Assembly (NCBI GenBank): GCA_965203365.1
Contig: OZ241878.1
Span: forward strand, 2,728,001-2,792,000
Length of the DNA: 64,000 bases
From: VYFG01 sp965203365
GTDB lineage: Bacteria > Pseudomonadota > Gammaproteobacteria > Arenicellales > Poriferihabitantaceae
Direction of reading: 5' to 3'
The notes beneath the pieces were generated by a model. The model worked only from the letters and a program-made list of their open reading frames with translations. It was not told the origin of the DNA and did not search any database. Positions 49,522-58,748 of the stretch are shown here, piece after piece. Position 1 is the first letter of the stretch. Each line of letters begins with the position of its first letter. The translations under genes were made by a program, and so were the position numbers.

Positions 49522-52107
49522 TTGCTGGAATCCTACGAACAACATGTGGCCGAACGGGCCGCACTGGGCATCGCGCCCAAGCCACTGGACCCGGAACAGA
49601 CGGCTGGATTGGTGGAATGGCTCAAATCACCGCCCAAGGCCCGGGCAGAGCAACTGCTGGAATTGCTTCGGTCCCGTGTTCCGGCCGGGGTGGATCAGGC
49701 GGCCTATGTCAAGGCCGCGTTTTTGACCGCCATCCTCAAAGGAGAGACACACTCCCCGGCCGTGGACAAGGAGATGGCCGTGGCCATGCTCGGAGAGATG
49801 CATGGGGGTTACAACATTGCTCCATTGATTGACGCCATGGAGGATGAACAGGTTGCCGAGGCCGCTGCCCGAGCCCTCTCGCAGACATTGCTGATGTTTG
49901 ACGCCTTCTACGATGTGAAAGAGAAGGCCGATCAGGGGAATCGCCATGCGCGTTCAGTGATCGAATCCTGGGCCCGTGCAGAGTGGTTTCTGAACCATCC
50001 CGCCGTCCCGGAAAAGATCACGGTCACGGTCTTCAAGGTCCCTGGGGAGACCAATACAGATGATCTTTCGCCCGCTCCGGATGCCTGGTCTCGACCGGAT
50101 ATCCCATTGCACGCATTAGCTATGCTCAAGAATCCTCGTGAGGGTCTGGTGGAAAGACCCCTGGAAAAACTGCGGGAACTCAAGCAAAAGGGGCATCCGG
50201 TTGCCTATGTGGGGGATGTGGTCGGCACGGGTTCCTCCCGAAAATCAGCGACCAATTCGGTTCTTTGGTATATTGGGGAAGACATTCGGGGCATTCCCAA
50301 CAAACGCACTGGTGGGTATTGCTTCGGCGGCAAGATTGCCCCCATCTTCTTCAATACCATGGAAGATGCCGGGGCTTTACCGCTGGAAATGGATGTGACG
50401 CAGATGGCAATGGGAGATGTGGTCGATGTCTATCCCTATCAGGGAAAGGTCTGCCGTCATGGAACGGATGAGGTGATCAGCACCTTCCAACTCAAGACCG
50501 AAGTCCTGCTGGATGAGGTTCGGGCGGGGGGGCGCATCAACTTGATCATCGGTCGGGGCCTGACAGATCGGGCCCGAGAAGTCTTGGGGTGGTCCGAAAG
50601 TGATGTCTTTCGTCCGTCTACCTCCCCGTCGGAGACGGGTCGGGGGTACACCTTGGCGCAGAAGATGGTCGGCCGGGCATGTGGCCTGCCTGGGGTGCGA
50701 CCGGGCCAATACTGTGAACCCCGCATGACCACCGTGGGTTCCCAGGATACCACCGGACCCATGACCCGTGATGAACTCAAGGATCTGGCGTGTCTGGGGT
50801 TCCAGGCGGATCTGGTTATGCAGTCGTTTTGTCACACTTCCGCCTACCCAAAACCGGTCGATGTGGAAACGCACCACAGCTTGCCGGACTTCATGATGGA
50901 CCGTGGCGGGATCTCCTTGAAACCCGGTGACGGTATCATCCATTCTTGGATGAACCGAATGTTGCTGCCGGACACCGTGGGAACCGGTGGGGATTCCCAT
51001 ACCCGGTTTCCGATCGGCATCTCCTTTCCGGCGGGGTCCGGCTTGGTGGCCTTTGCCGCGGCTACCGGCGTGATGCCGCTGGATATGCCGGAATCGGTCC
51101 TGGTGCGATTCACCGGGACGATGCAGCCGGGCATCACCCTCCGGGACTTGGTGCATGCCATCCCGTATGCGGCGATACAGCAGGGATTGTTGACCGTGGC
51201 GAAACAGGGCAAGAAAAACGTTTTTTCCGGGCGGATAATGGAGATTGAGGGGTTGCCCAACCTGAAAATCGAGCAAGCCTTTGAAATCGCCGACGCCTCG
51301 GCTGAGCGTTCAGCATCGGGTTGTACGATCAAGCTGGACCGGGAACCCATTGTGGAATATCTCAACTCGAACATTGTCATGCTTCGCTGGATGATCAGCG
51401 AGGGATATGGTGACCGGCGGACCATTGAACGTCGCATTGCCGCCATGGAAGCCTGGCTCGCCCACCCTGAGTTGTTGGCAGCCGATCCGGATGCAGAGTA
51501 TTGTGAGGTGATTGAAATCAATCTGGATGGCATCACCGAACCGATCTTGTGTGCCCCCAACGACCCTGATGATGCCCGACTCCTGTCTGCGGTGGCTGGT
51601 GACCGGGTGGACGAGGTTTTTATCGGGTCCTGCATGACCAATATCGGCCACTTTCGCGCCGCCGGCAAGTTGTTGGACAAGATGGGGCAGGTGATTCCCA
51701 CGAGAATGTGGATTGTTCCGCCGACCAAGATGGATCAGGCACAACTGGTCAAGGAAGGGTGGTATGCGGTGTATGCCAAGGCAGGGGCGCGAGTTGAACC
51801 CCCTGGCTGCTCTTTGTGCATGGGCAATCAGGCCCGGGTGGCGGATCGGGCCACGGTGGTTTCCACTTCCACCCGCAACTTTCCCAATCGGCTGGGCAAG
51901 GAGGCCAATGTGTATCTGGCCTCATCCGAACTCTCTGCGATCGCGGGTGTGCTCGGACGATTGCCGACAGTGAGCGAATATATGGACGTCGCCGCCGAAC
52001 TGAACACCATGGCGCAGGAAGTGTATCGCTATCTCAATTTCAACGAGATGGAGCATTACCAACGCGCGGCGGATTCGGTCACACCACTGCAGGACTTCAT
52101 GCATTGA
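49522..52107 (+). CDS. acnB: Bifunctional aconitate hydratase 2 / 2-methylisocitrate dehydratase
   Basis: An 861-residue AcnB, the main TCA-cycle aconitase. The start LESYEQHVAERAALGIAPKP matches E. coli AcnB. The HEAT-like domain is followed by the swivelling domain (GDVVGTGSSRKSATNSVLWY) and the catalytic core with [4Fe-4S] ligands in DEVFIGSCMTNIGHFRAAG and PPGCSLCMGNQARVAD. The start codon is TTG, with GGAGG 7 bp upstream. It is probably monocistronic. Confidence 0.97.
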   Translation: MLESYEQHVAERAALGIAPKPLDPEQTAGLVEWLKSPPKARAEQLLELLRSRVPAGVDQAAYVKAAFLTAILKGETHSPAVDKEMAVAMLGEMHGGYNIAPLIDAMEDEQVAEAAARALSQTLLMFDAFYDVKEKADQGNRHARSVIESWARAEWFLNHPAVPEKITVTVFKVPGETNTDDLSPAPDAWSRPDIPLHALAMLKNPREGLVERPLEKLRELKQKGHPVAYVGDVVGTGSSRKSATNSVLWYIGEDIRGIPNKRTGGYCFGGKIAPIFFNTMEDAGALPLEMDVTQMAMGDVVDVYPYQGKVCRHGTDEVISTFQLKTEVLLDEVRAGGRINLIIGRGLTDRAREVLGWSESDVFRPSTSPSETGRGYTLAQKMVGRACGLPGVRPGQYCEPRMTTVGSQDTTGPMTRDELKDLACLGFQADLVMQSFCHTSAYPKPVDVETHHSLPDFMMDRGGISLKPGDGIIHSWMNRMLLPDTVGTGGDSHTRFPIGISFPAGSGLVAFAAATGVMPLDMPESVLVRFTGTMQPGITLRDLVHAIPYAAIQQGLLTVAKQGKKNVFSGRIMEIEGLPNLKIEQAFEIADASAERSASGCTIKLDREPIVEYLNSNIVMLRWMISEGYGDRRTIERRIAAMEAWLAHPELLAADPDAEYCEVIEINLDGITEPILCAPNDPDDARLLSAVAGDRVDEVFIGSCMTNIGHFRAAGKLLDKMGQVIPTRMWIVPPTKMDQAQLVKEGWYAVYAKAGARVEPPGCSLCMGNQARVADRATVVSTSTRNFPNRLGKEANVYLASSELSAIAGVLGRLPTVSEYMDVAAELNTMAQEVYRYLNFNEMEHYQRAADSVTPLQDFMH

Positions 52108-52184
52108 CTGGGTGTGACGGTGCCGTCAGCCAGACTTGACGAATCGATTCCGACAGTGACCCAATCCTATCCAGTTCTTTATCT

Positions 52185-53546
52185 TTGAAGCCCGTTTACT
52201 ACGCTGCAGCTGATTTCGGTCTCGGCCATCAATCGGTCAGTCGAGCCGCCTTGGATGTCATCTGTGGATTGCAGGATGCCGGATATGATGGCTATCTGGT
52301 GGGGGGCTGTGTCCGGGATCTGCTGTTGGGCCGGTCCCCGAAAGATTATGATGTGACCACGAACGCCACCCCGGAACAGGTTCGGGCCGCTTTTCATCGG
52401 GCACGGATCATCGGCAGACGGTTTCGGTTGGTGCATGTGCGCTGCGGGCGGGAAATCGTCGAGGTCGCCACCTACCGGGCGAATCCCGCCACCATGAACC
52501 GCAAGAGCCAGTGGTTCTGGAAAAAAAACCAGCGCTCATCCGGGTTAAGAACCACAGAGCAAGGTCGATTGTTGGATGACAATGTCTACGGCACACTGGA
52601 AGATGATGCGACGCGCCGGGATTTCACGGTCAATGCGCTGTATTATGATCCCGTCGAGGAAAAAATCCTGGACTATCTGGGGGGGGTCAGCGACCTCAAG
52701 GCCCGTCGTCTTTGTCTGATTGGCAGTCCTGCAGAGCGTTTTGCCGAAGATCCGGTGCGGATGCTTCGCGTATTGCGTTTTACCGCCAAGATCGACCTAG
52801 AACCGGAACCGGGCCTGTTAGAGGCCGTGATCCAATATCGCGATTGGCTGACGGGCGTTCCATCGGCCCGGTTATTTGATGAAGTGCTCAAGCTCTTTCA
52901 TCATGCTCATGGTGTGGACAGTTGGCAGGCCCTGCGCACCACGGGATTCGCCCAAATTCTGTTTCCTCAGACGACCGCGGTCTTGGACGCGCCGGATGGA
53001 GCGACTTGGGAGGCCCTGATCCTGAAGGCGCTGGAAAGCACTGATCGCCGAATCCGTCAGAACAAGCCGGTCATCCCTGCCTTCCTCTTTGCGGTTTTGT
53101 TCTGGCGCCCCTTTTGCCTTAAACGGAATGCGCTGATCAAGCAGGGTGGGAGTGACCATGACCGATGCTGGCAAGCAGGTGATCAAGTGTTTGTGGAAGA
53201 AGGCCGGCGGGTCTCCATTCCTCGCCGGGTGAGCGGTGCGGTGATTGAAATCTGGCAGATGCAGACCGGTTTGGAATCCCGACGGCCGCGGGATATCGAG
53301 TGGATGATGTCAAGCCGACGATTTCGGGCCGCCTATGATTTTCTGATGCTCCGGGAAGCGGTAGGCGAACTGCCCGCCGAGCTCCGGGAGTGGTGGACCC
53401 GAATTCAGGAAGTCGACTTGTCGGAACGCCAACGAATGATTCGCAAGCTGTCGGTCAGGAGGGGAGACGGAAGCCGAAAAAGGCGCAGACGGCGTCCACG
53501 CCAACGAGCCGCTGCCACACCGTTCACCGGACAAGGAGTCACTTGA
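52185..53546 (+). CDS. pcnB: Poly(A) polymerase I
   Basis: A 453-residue class II nucleotidyltransferase that adds 3' A tails to RNA. Motifs are YLVGGCVRDLLLGRSPKDYDV with the metal-binding DxD, TTNATPEQVRAAFHRARIIG, RDFTVNALYYDP, and the basic C-terminal tail RKRRRRRPRQRAA typical of PcnB rather than of the CCA enzyme. The TTG at 52185 is needed to include the conserved SRAALDVICGLQDAGYDG segment. Its stop overlaps the next gene (TGATG). Confidence 0.93.
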   Translation: MKPVYYAAADFGLGHQSVSRAALDVICGLQDAGYDGYLVGGCVRDLLLGRSPKDYDVTTNATPEQVRAAFHRARIIGRRFRLVHVRCGREIVEVATYRANPATMNRKSQWFWKKNQRSSGLRTTEQGRLLDDNVYGTLEDDATRRDFTVNALYYDPVEEKILDYLGGVSDLKARRLCLIGSPAERFAEDPVRMLRVLRFTAKIDLEPEPGLLEAVIQYRDWLTGVPSARLFDEVLKLFHHAHGVDSWQALRTTGFAQILFPQTTAVLDAPDGATWEALILKALESTDRRIRQNKPVIPAFLFAVLFWRPFCLKRNALIKQGGSDHDRCWQAGDQVFVEEGRRVSIPRRVSGAVIEIWQMQTGLESRRPRDIEWMMSSRRFRAAYDFLMLREAVGELPAELREWWTRIQEVDLSERQRMIRKLSVRRGDGSRKRRRRRPRQRAAATPFTGQGVT

Positions 53547-54175
53547 TGGCCCAGTACTTCCAGATTCATCCATGCGACCCCCAAGTGCGATTAATTCGTC
53601 AGTCGGTCTCTATTCTCCAGCGAGGCGGCATCATTGCCTATCCCACCGATTCCAGCTATGCCTTGGGATGCGCCATCGGCAACCAGGAGGCCATGGATGC
53701 GATTCGCCGTATTCGTCAGGTGGGTTCTGATCATAATTTCACCTTGATTTGTCGCGACCTTTCCGAAGTGGCCTTATACGCCAAGATCGACAATGCGATG
53801 TATCGGCTTCTCAAGCGCTTTACCCCGGGACCCTATACCTTCATTCTTCCTGCGACGCGTGAAGTCCCCCGTCGACTGCAACATCCGAAGCGTCGAACCA
53901 TTGGCCTGAGAATTCCCGACTTTCCCATTGTGTCCGCACTGTTGGCGCAATTGAACGAACCCCTGATGAGTTCGACCCTGATTTTGCCCGATGAGGATAT
54001 GCCACGGAACGATGCACAGGAAATCCGGGAGAAACTCGAACACGACATCGACATGATCATTGACGGTGGTCCCTGTGACCTGGAGCCGACTACCGTGGTG
54101 GATCTGACTCATGGATATCCGCAGGTGCTTCGGTATGGGAAGGGACAGGCCGCCCCATTTGAGGATGATGCCTAA
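53546..54175 (+). CDS. TsaC/Sua5/YciO-type threonylcarbamoyl-AMP synthase-like protein
   Basis: A 209-residue YrdC-fold protein from ATG 53546 behind AAGGAG. It has GGIIAYPTDSSYALGCAIGN near residue 30, FTLICRDLSEVALYA, TPGPYTFILPATREVP, RTIGLRIPDF and a C-terminal YCIO-like STLILPDEDMPRND. TsaC makes the threonylcarbamoyl-AMP used for t6A37 in tRNA; YciO relatives are similar with an uncertain role. The sequence sits closer to YciO. It is translationally coupled to pcnB. The upstream extension of the frame to 53390 overlaps pcnB and is rejected. Confidence 0.9.
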   Translation: MAQYFQIHPCDPQVRLIRQSVSILQRGGIIAYPTDSSYALGCAIGNQEAMDAIRRIRQVGSDHNFTLICRDLSEVALYAKIDNAMYRLLKRFTPGPYTFILPATREVPRRLQHPKRRTIGLRIPDFPIVSALLAQLNEPLMSSTLILPDEDMPRNDAQEIREKLEHDIDMIIDGGPCDLEPTTVVDLTHGYPQVLRYGKGQAAPFEDDA

Positions 54176-54237
54176 TTCGGGTGTTGACCGAAACCGGCCC
54201 CCCTCATCACCGCTTTCCCGATAGGGTTGATGGCAAT

Positions 54238-55464
54238 ATGAATGACCGTTTGAAGATGTCCGACAACAATCGACGGGTGCTCTCTGGGATGCGTCCCACC
54301 GGGAAGTTGCACTTGGGCCACTACCATGGCGTGCTGCGGAATTGGCTGCAGTTGCAGGAAAATTACGAGTGTTTCTTTTTTGTCGCCGACTGGCACGCAT
54401 TGACGACCCATTATGATGCTCCGGAAACGATGGAATTGCATGTCTGGGACATGGTGATCGATTGGTTGGCCGCCGGAGTCGACCCCGAAAGGGCGACCTT
54501 GTTCATCCAGTCGCATATTCCGGAACATGCGGAACTGCATCTGTTGCTTTCCATGGTGACTCCCCTCGGCTGGCTGGAGCGGGTGCCCAGCTTCAAGGAT
54601 CAGCAGGAAAAGTTACGTGAGAAGGATCTGACGACTTACGGGTTCCTGGGTTATCCGCTGCTGCAGTCAGCCGATATTCTGATGTACCGTGCGGCGCATG
54701 TGCCGGTGGGAGAAGACCAGGTGCCTCATGTGGAGCTGACCCGTGAAATCGCCCGTCGTTTCAACCATTTTTTTGGTAAAACTCCGACTTTTGAAAAAGA
54801 GGTGTTGGGCACACTCCAGCAGCTTGATCAGAAGACGGCACGAATGTACCAGCGCCTTCGACAGAACTTCACCGAGCACGGTGACCGATCAGCCCTGGAC
54901 AAGGCCCGGGAACTGGTTCAGACCCAACCGCATATCCATCCATCACAAAAGGAGGGATTGCTGGGATACCTTGAGGGTCGGGGAATCACGTTGTTGCCGG
55001 AACCAGCGGCCCTCCTGACGGAAACATCGAAAATGCCCGGACTGGATGGGCAGAAGATGTCCAAGTCCTATGGCAATACCATTTTTCTGCGAGATGATCC
55101 GGCCCGGGTCGAAAAATCCATCCGGGTGATGCCCACGGACCCCGCCCGGATACGGCTCACGGATCCAGGTGAGCCGGAAAAATGTCCGGTGTGGGAATTT
55201 CATAAGATTTACAGTGACTTGGACACCCGAAACTGGGTCGAGGATGGCTGTCGCAAGGCCGCCTTTGGATGTCTGGAGTGCAAGAAGCCCCTTATCCAGA
55301 AGGTGCTGGAAGAACAGTCGGCTATTCGGGAGCGGGCACTGCCCTATGAGAAAAATCCCTCTCGCATACGCGAGGTGATCGCAGCAGGAGACTGTCGGGC
55401 ACGTGAGGCCGCCAAGGAAACCATGGCCATTGTCCGACAGTCCACCGGAACAGTGTATCGATAG
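54238..55464 (+). CDS. trpS: Tryptophanyl-tRNA synthetase
   Basis: A class I synthetase of 408 residues from ATG 54238 (or 402 from 54256). It has the HIGH-type motif in SGMRPTGKLHLGHYHGVL, ECFFFVADWHALTTHY, the PVGEDQVPHVELTREIARRF recognition segment and KMSKSYGN. It charges tRNA-Trp. It heads a gene run followed by scpA, scpB and rluB, an arrangement common in gammaproteobacteria. Confidence 0.95.
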   Translation: MNDRLKMSDNNRRVLSGMRPTGKLHLGHYHGVLRNWLQLQENYECFFFVADWHALTTHYDAPETMELHVWDMVIDWLAAGVDPERATLFIQSHIPEHAELHLLLSMVTPLGWLERVPSFKDQQEKLREKDLTTYGFLGYPLLQSADILMYRAAHVPVGEDQVPHVELTREIARRFNHFFGKTPTFEKEVLGTLQQLDQKTARMYQRLRQNFTEHGDRSALDKARELVQTQPHIHPSQKEGLLGYLEGRGITLLPEPAALLTETSKMPGLDGQKMSKSYGNTIFLRDDPARVEKSIRVMPTDPARIRLTDPGEPEKCPVWEFHKIYSDLDTRNWVEDGCRKAAFGCLECKKPLIQKVLEEQSAIRERALPYEKNPSRIREVIAAGDCRAREAAKETMAIVRQSTGTVYR

Positions 55465-55546
55465 GTTGGCCAAACAGCCTTCAGTAACGTTCCATGTGAT
55501 CCCACCCGTGTCGGATTCCCCACCCCCCGCCCCTACGGAAAATCCG

Positions 55547-56362
55547 ATGGAACGGGTCGGATCCGCCGTGATCATGGTCCATGGAAGCCCCCTTCAGGAA
55601 CTGCCGGATGATTTGTTCATTCCACCGGAAGCCTTGGAGGTTTTTCTGGAGTCCTTTCAGGGACCCCTGGATCTGCTGCTCTACCTGATCCGCCGGCAGA
55701 ATCTGGACATTCTGGATATTCCGGTTGCGCTGATTACCCGCCAGTACATGGAGTATGTGGATCTGATGCGACAGTTCCACTTGGACTTGGCCGCGGAGTA
55801 CCTGGTCATGGCGGCGACGCTCGCAGAAATCAAGTCAAGGATGCTACTGCCGAAGCCTGTCAGCGAGGCCGTCAGTGAAGACGAGGACCCCCGAATGGCC
55901 TTGATCCGGCGGTTGCAGGAATACGAACGTTTCAGTCAGGCAGCGAGGGAACTGGATAGTCGCCCACGCCTGGAACGGGATCTCTACCTGGTGGCAGCGG
56001 ATTTTGAGGATCCGACGCCCAACCGGGTGGTGCCGCAAGCGAGCCTGACGGACCTTGTGGTAGCATTTCGTTATGTGCTGGAACGTGCGGAGCACAATCG
56101 TGATTATGGCGTCGGCAAAGAGACCCTGACAGTGCGGGAAAAAATGACCCTGATCCTGGACCGACTCCAACGGAACGGCTTTCTTCGGTTTGAAGAGCTT
56201 TTCGACCCGGTCGAGGGTCGGCTGGGCCTGGTGGTCTCGTTTATTGCGATCCTGGAGATGTGTCGGGACCACATGTTGGTGCTGGTTCAAAGCGCCCCCC
56301 TGGCTCCGATTCATCTGAGGCGGGTTGAGATTGCATCAGAGGTACCACGAAGTGTCGGTTAA
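55547..56362 (+). CDS. scpA: Segregation and condensation protein ScpA
   Basis: The kleisin subunit of the Smc-ScpAB condensin. The N-terminal Smc-binding segment FQGPLDLLLYLIRRQNLDIL is followed by DIPVALITRQYMEYVDLM, LAAEYLVMAATLAEIKSRML and a C-terminal winged-helix (GRLGLVVSFIAILEMCRDHM). I chose ATG 55547 (271 residues); the frame is open to 55403 and overlaps trpS, and a GTG near 55509 is another possibility. Presence of Smc-ScpAB rather than MukBEF is a useful taxonomic hint. Confidence 0.92.
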   Translation: MERVGSAVIMVHGSPLQELPDDLFIPPEALEVFLESFQGPLDLLLYLIRRQNLDILDIPVALITRQYMEYVDLMRQFHLDLAAEYLVMAATLAEIKSRMLLPKPVSEAVSEDEDPRMALIRRLQEYERFSQAARELDSRPRLERDLYLVAADFEDPTPNRVVPQASLTDLVVAFRYVLERAEHNRDYGVGKETLTVREKMTLILDRLQRNGFLRFEELFDPVEGRLGLVVSFIAILEMCRDHMLVLVQSAPLAPIHLRRVEIASEVPRSVG

Positions 56363-56387
56363 TGGGATCTGCACAACGCATTGATCC

Positions 56388-57137
56388 ATGGTGGATGAAC
56401 TGAAAAATATCGTCGAAGCCGCCCTGCTCGCCACCGACGGCCCTCTGAGTGTAACCCGAATCCAGAGGCTGTTCGATGAGGAGGTCCGCCCGGAAGCATC
56501 ACAGGTCCATGAAGTCCTTCAGGCCCTGAAAGCGGAATGTGATCATCGGGGGGTGGAACTGCGACAAATCGGCAGCGGATATCGTTACCAGACCCGGGAA
56601 AAATATGCCGATTACGTGCGCAGGTTGCATGCGGTGAAGCCGCCGAGGTTGTCTCGGGCCCTGCTTGAAACCCTGGCCATCATTGCGTATCAACAACCCG
56701 CTACCCGGGGGGACATTGAGGCCGTGCGCGGTGTGACGGTCAGTACCGACATGATGCAGCGACTGATTGAGCGGGGTTGGATCAAGCAGGTGGGGGTGCG
56801 TGACGTGCCCGGCCACCCCGCTTTATTTGGGACCACGGCTGAATTTCTCTCCTATTTCAACCTGAAATCGCTCAAGGAACTCCCCAGTCTGGCCGAAAAG
56901 CGGGACGGGATTGAAGAGGGTTCTCCATTAACGGAAGCGGTTCTTTCTTCATTGAGTGACTCTGAATCAATACCGGGCAGTCTACCAACCTCTGCCGCGA
57001 TAGCGAAGGGTGGGGGCTCGACCGAAGAGGGACGGGTAGCCGAATCCGCCGCAGGAAATGCGGCTGAATCTCCACCCGAAACCGATTCGGGGAACGGGAT
57101 GGACCTTGATCGAGTCGCCCATTCGTCTGGTGGATGA
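56388..57137 (+). CDS. scpB: Segregation and condensation protein ScpB
   Basis: A 249-residue protein with two winged-helix domains: ELKNIVEAALLATDGPLSVT at the start, then RLSRALLETLAIIAYQQPAT, RGDIEAVRGVTV, LIERGWIKQVG and GHPALFGTTAEFLSYFNLKS. It dimerises and binds ScpA in the Smc complex. The last 60 residues are Ser/Glu/Gly-rich and low in complexity. Its stop overlaps the rluB start by 4 bp. Confidence 0.95.
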   Translation: MVDELKNIVEAALLATDGPLSVTRIQRLFDEEVRPEASQVHEVLQALKAECDHRGVELRQIGSGYRYQTREKYADYVRRLHAVKPPRLSRALLETLAIIAYQQPATRGDIEAVRGVTVSTDMMQRLIERGWIKQVGVRDVPGHPALFGTTAEFLSYFNLKSLKELPSLAEKRDGIEEGSPLTEAVLSSLSDSESIPGSLPTSAAIAKGGGSTEEGRVAESAAGNAAESPPETDSGNGMDLDRVAHSSGG

Positions 57138-58033
57138 CGCCGTCTCGAACACGCAGGCAGAACGGAAAGACTGGGCGCGGCCTATCCGGCCAGATGTCCT
57201 CCAAGGCCCTTAAGCGGGGGATCGGATCTCGGTCCCGTCGACATCCGACTGGGGCGGGTCACTCGGCTGATAGCCGGAGCATACGACTGCAGAAATATCT
57301 TGCTGATCTGGGGCTTGGATCACGTCGGAGGATTGAGTCCTGGATTGTAGCAGGCCGGATCAGCGTCGACGGAAAGGTCGCTGAACTCGGTCAGAAAGTC
57401 ACCCGTTGTTCCAGCATTCTGCTGGATGGAAAATCTATCGGGGGTCGTCCATCCCACATGAGGGCGTTCAGAATCATTGCCTACAACAAGCCCGAGGGGG
57501 AAATTTGCAGTCGGGAGGATCCGGCCAACCGGCCGACAGTCTTTCAACGGTTGCCCCGACTGCATCATGCTCGCTGGGTGGCCGTGGGAAGGTTGGATCT
57601 CAATACCCGAGGGTTGCTCCTGTTCACTGATCACGGGGAATTGGCCAATCGACTCATGCACCCTGAAGCGGGTCTGGAGCGGGAATACTTATGCAGAGTA
57701 TTCGGGAAGGTGGATGAGAACACCTTGGACACTTTGCGACAGGGGGTATGGCTGGATCGTCACTGCGTTAGATTCCATCGGGTTTCCCGGCATCGGGGGG
57801 ATGGTTCCAACACCTGGTTCCGAGTGGTGGTGATGGAGGGCAGATACCGGGAGGTCAGAAGACTGTGGGAGGCTGTCGGTTGCCGGGTCAGCCGGCTAAT
57901 ACGGGTACGCTATGGGCCGGTACATCTCAAGCGGGGACTTCCTCCGGGTCGGTGGACCGAGCTTTCCCGGGCAGAAGTGAATGAAATGGTCCAACTGGCG
58001 GTCACCGCCGGGATACATCTCCCGGGGACATGA
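57134..58033 (+). CDS. rluB: 23S rRNA pseudouridine synthase RluB
   Basis: A 299-residue RsuA-branch enzyme following scpB, the usual position of rluB. A basic 45-residue N-terminal tail precedes the S4 domain (RLQKYLADLGLGSRRRIESW) and the catalytic domain, with aspartate in VAVGRLDLNTRGLLLFTDHG and EGRYREVRRLWEAVGCRVSR. RluB modifies U2605 of 23S rRNA in E. coli. Confidence 0.93.
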   Translation: MTPSRTRRQNGKTGRGLSGQMSSKALKRGIGSRSRRHPTGAGHSADSRSIRLQKYLADLGLGSRRRIESWIVAGRISVDGKVAELGQKVTRCSSILLDGKSIGGRPSHMRAFRIIAYNKPEGEICSREDPANRPTVFQRLPRLHHARWVAVGRLDLNTRGLLLFTDHGELANRLMHPEAGLEREYLCRVFGKVDENTLDTLRQGVWLDRHCVRFHRVSRHRGDGSNTWFRVVVMEGRYREVRRLWEAVGCRVSRLIRVRYGPVHLKRGLPPGRWTELSRAEVNEMVQLAVTAGIHLPGT

Positions 58034-58185
58034 GGGCGGTTCTCTGGAGATCGTGAAAGGCACCGTCATCCTCTCGGAAAAATCAGCCGAGATCCGAGGA
58101 GAATCCGGGCAACGTTCCGGTGGAATCGTCCACTCCCCGGCAGGTGCCTGATTAGTGAGCGGGGGAACGTGACTGATGAAGGTCG

Positions 58186-58449
58186 TCAGGCGAGCGCCCG
58201 CAAACGATGGTGCAGCCGACGCTTCAGACGGGCGGCCCGGTTGGCGTGGTGCAGGCCCTTGGAGGCGGCCTTGTCAATATGGGCCGAGGTTTCACGATAT
58301 GCCTCCTTGGCCTCCTGGATTTGGTGGGTCTGGATGAGCTTCAGGAGTTTCTTGATGGAGGTGCGAAGCGCTGAGCGCTGGCTCATGTTGTGGTGGCGTC
58401 GCTTGATGTTCTGACGTGCGCGCTTTCGGGCTTGGGGGGAGTTGGCCAA
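58186..58449 (-). CDS. rpsT: 30S ribosomal protein S20
   Basis: An 87-residue basic protein: ANSPQARKRARQNIKRRHHN at the start, SALRTSIKKLLKLI in the middle and AASKGLHHANRAARLKRRLH at the end, the S20 pattern. It is divergent from murJ as in many gammaproteobacteria, and the 300-bp interval carries both promoters. Confidence 0.96.
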   Translation of the reverse strand: MANSPQARKRARQNIKRRHHNMSQRSALRTSIKKLLKLIQTHQIQEAKEAYRETSAHIDKAASKGLHHANRAARLKRRLHHRLRALA

Positions 58450-58748
58450 GGTCGGATTCCTGATAGTAATGATGATTGTGCCTGTCTACTTTGAAGGGGC
58501 GGAACCGATTTCCGAGCCGGATCGGATCATGAGGGGATTCCTTGATCGGTCGGTGAGGACTATAATTCGTCGCCCGGTCACTGTCGCATTCGAATCGATC
58601 GCCTGCTGAATCAATGTCTCCTGCCTTGATGGTCTGGGTTCAGGTCACGGGGCAGCAAAGGAGATGCGAATATCCTTGATTCATCGCCAGAAGTCAAGGG
58701 GTGGCGGGCCATCACTTTAATTGAGAATCCAGCAGATTCCTTCCCTCA
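58450..58748. promoter_or_regulatory. Divergent promoter region of rpsT and murJ
   Basis: 299 bp between divergent genes. TATAAT at 58561-58566 is a possible -10 for murJ; the overlapping complement ATTATAGT could serve rpsT. No good -35 at 16-18 bp was identified, so this is tentative. Confidence 0.3.

Noticed and set aside
50377..51728. Two minus-strand frames of nearly 300 codons
   Set aside because: Antisense to acnB, which is full length and clearly conserved.
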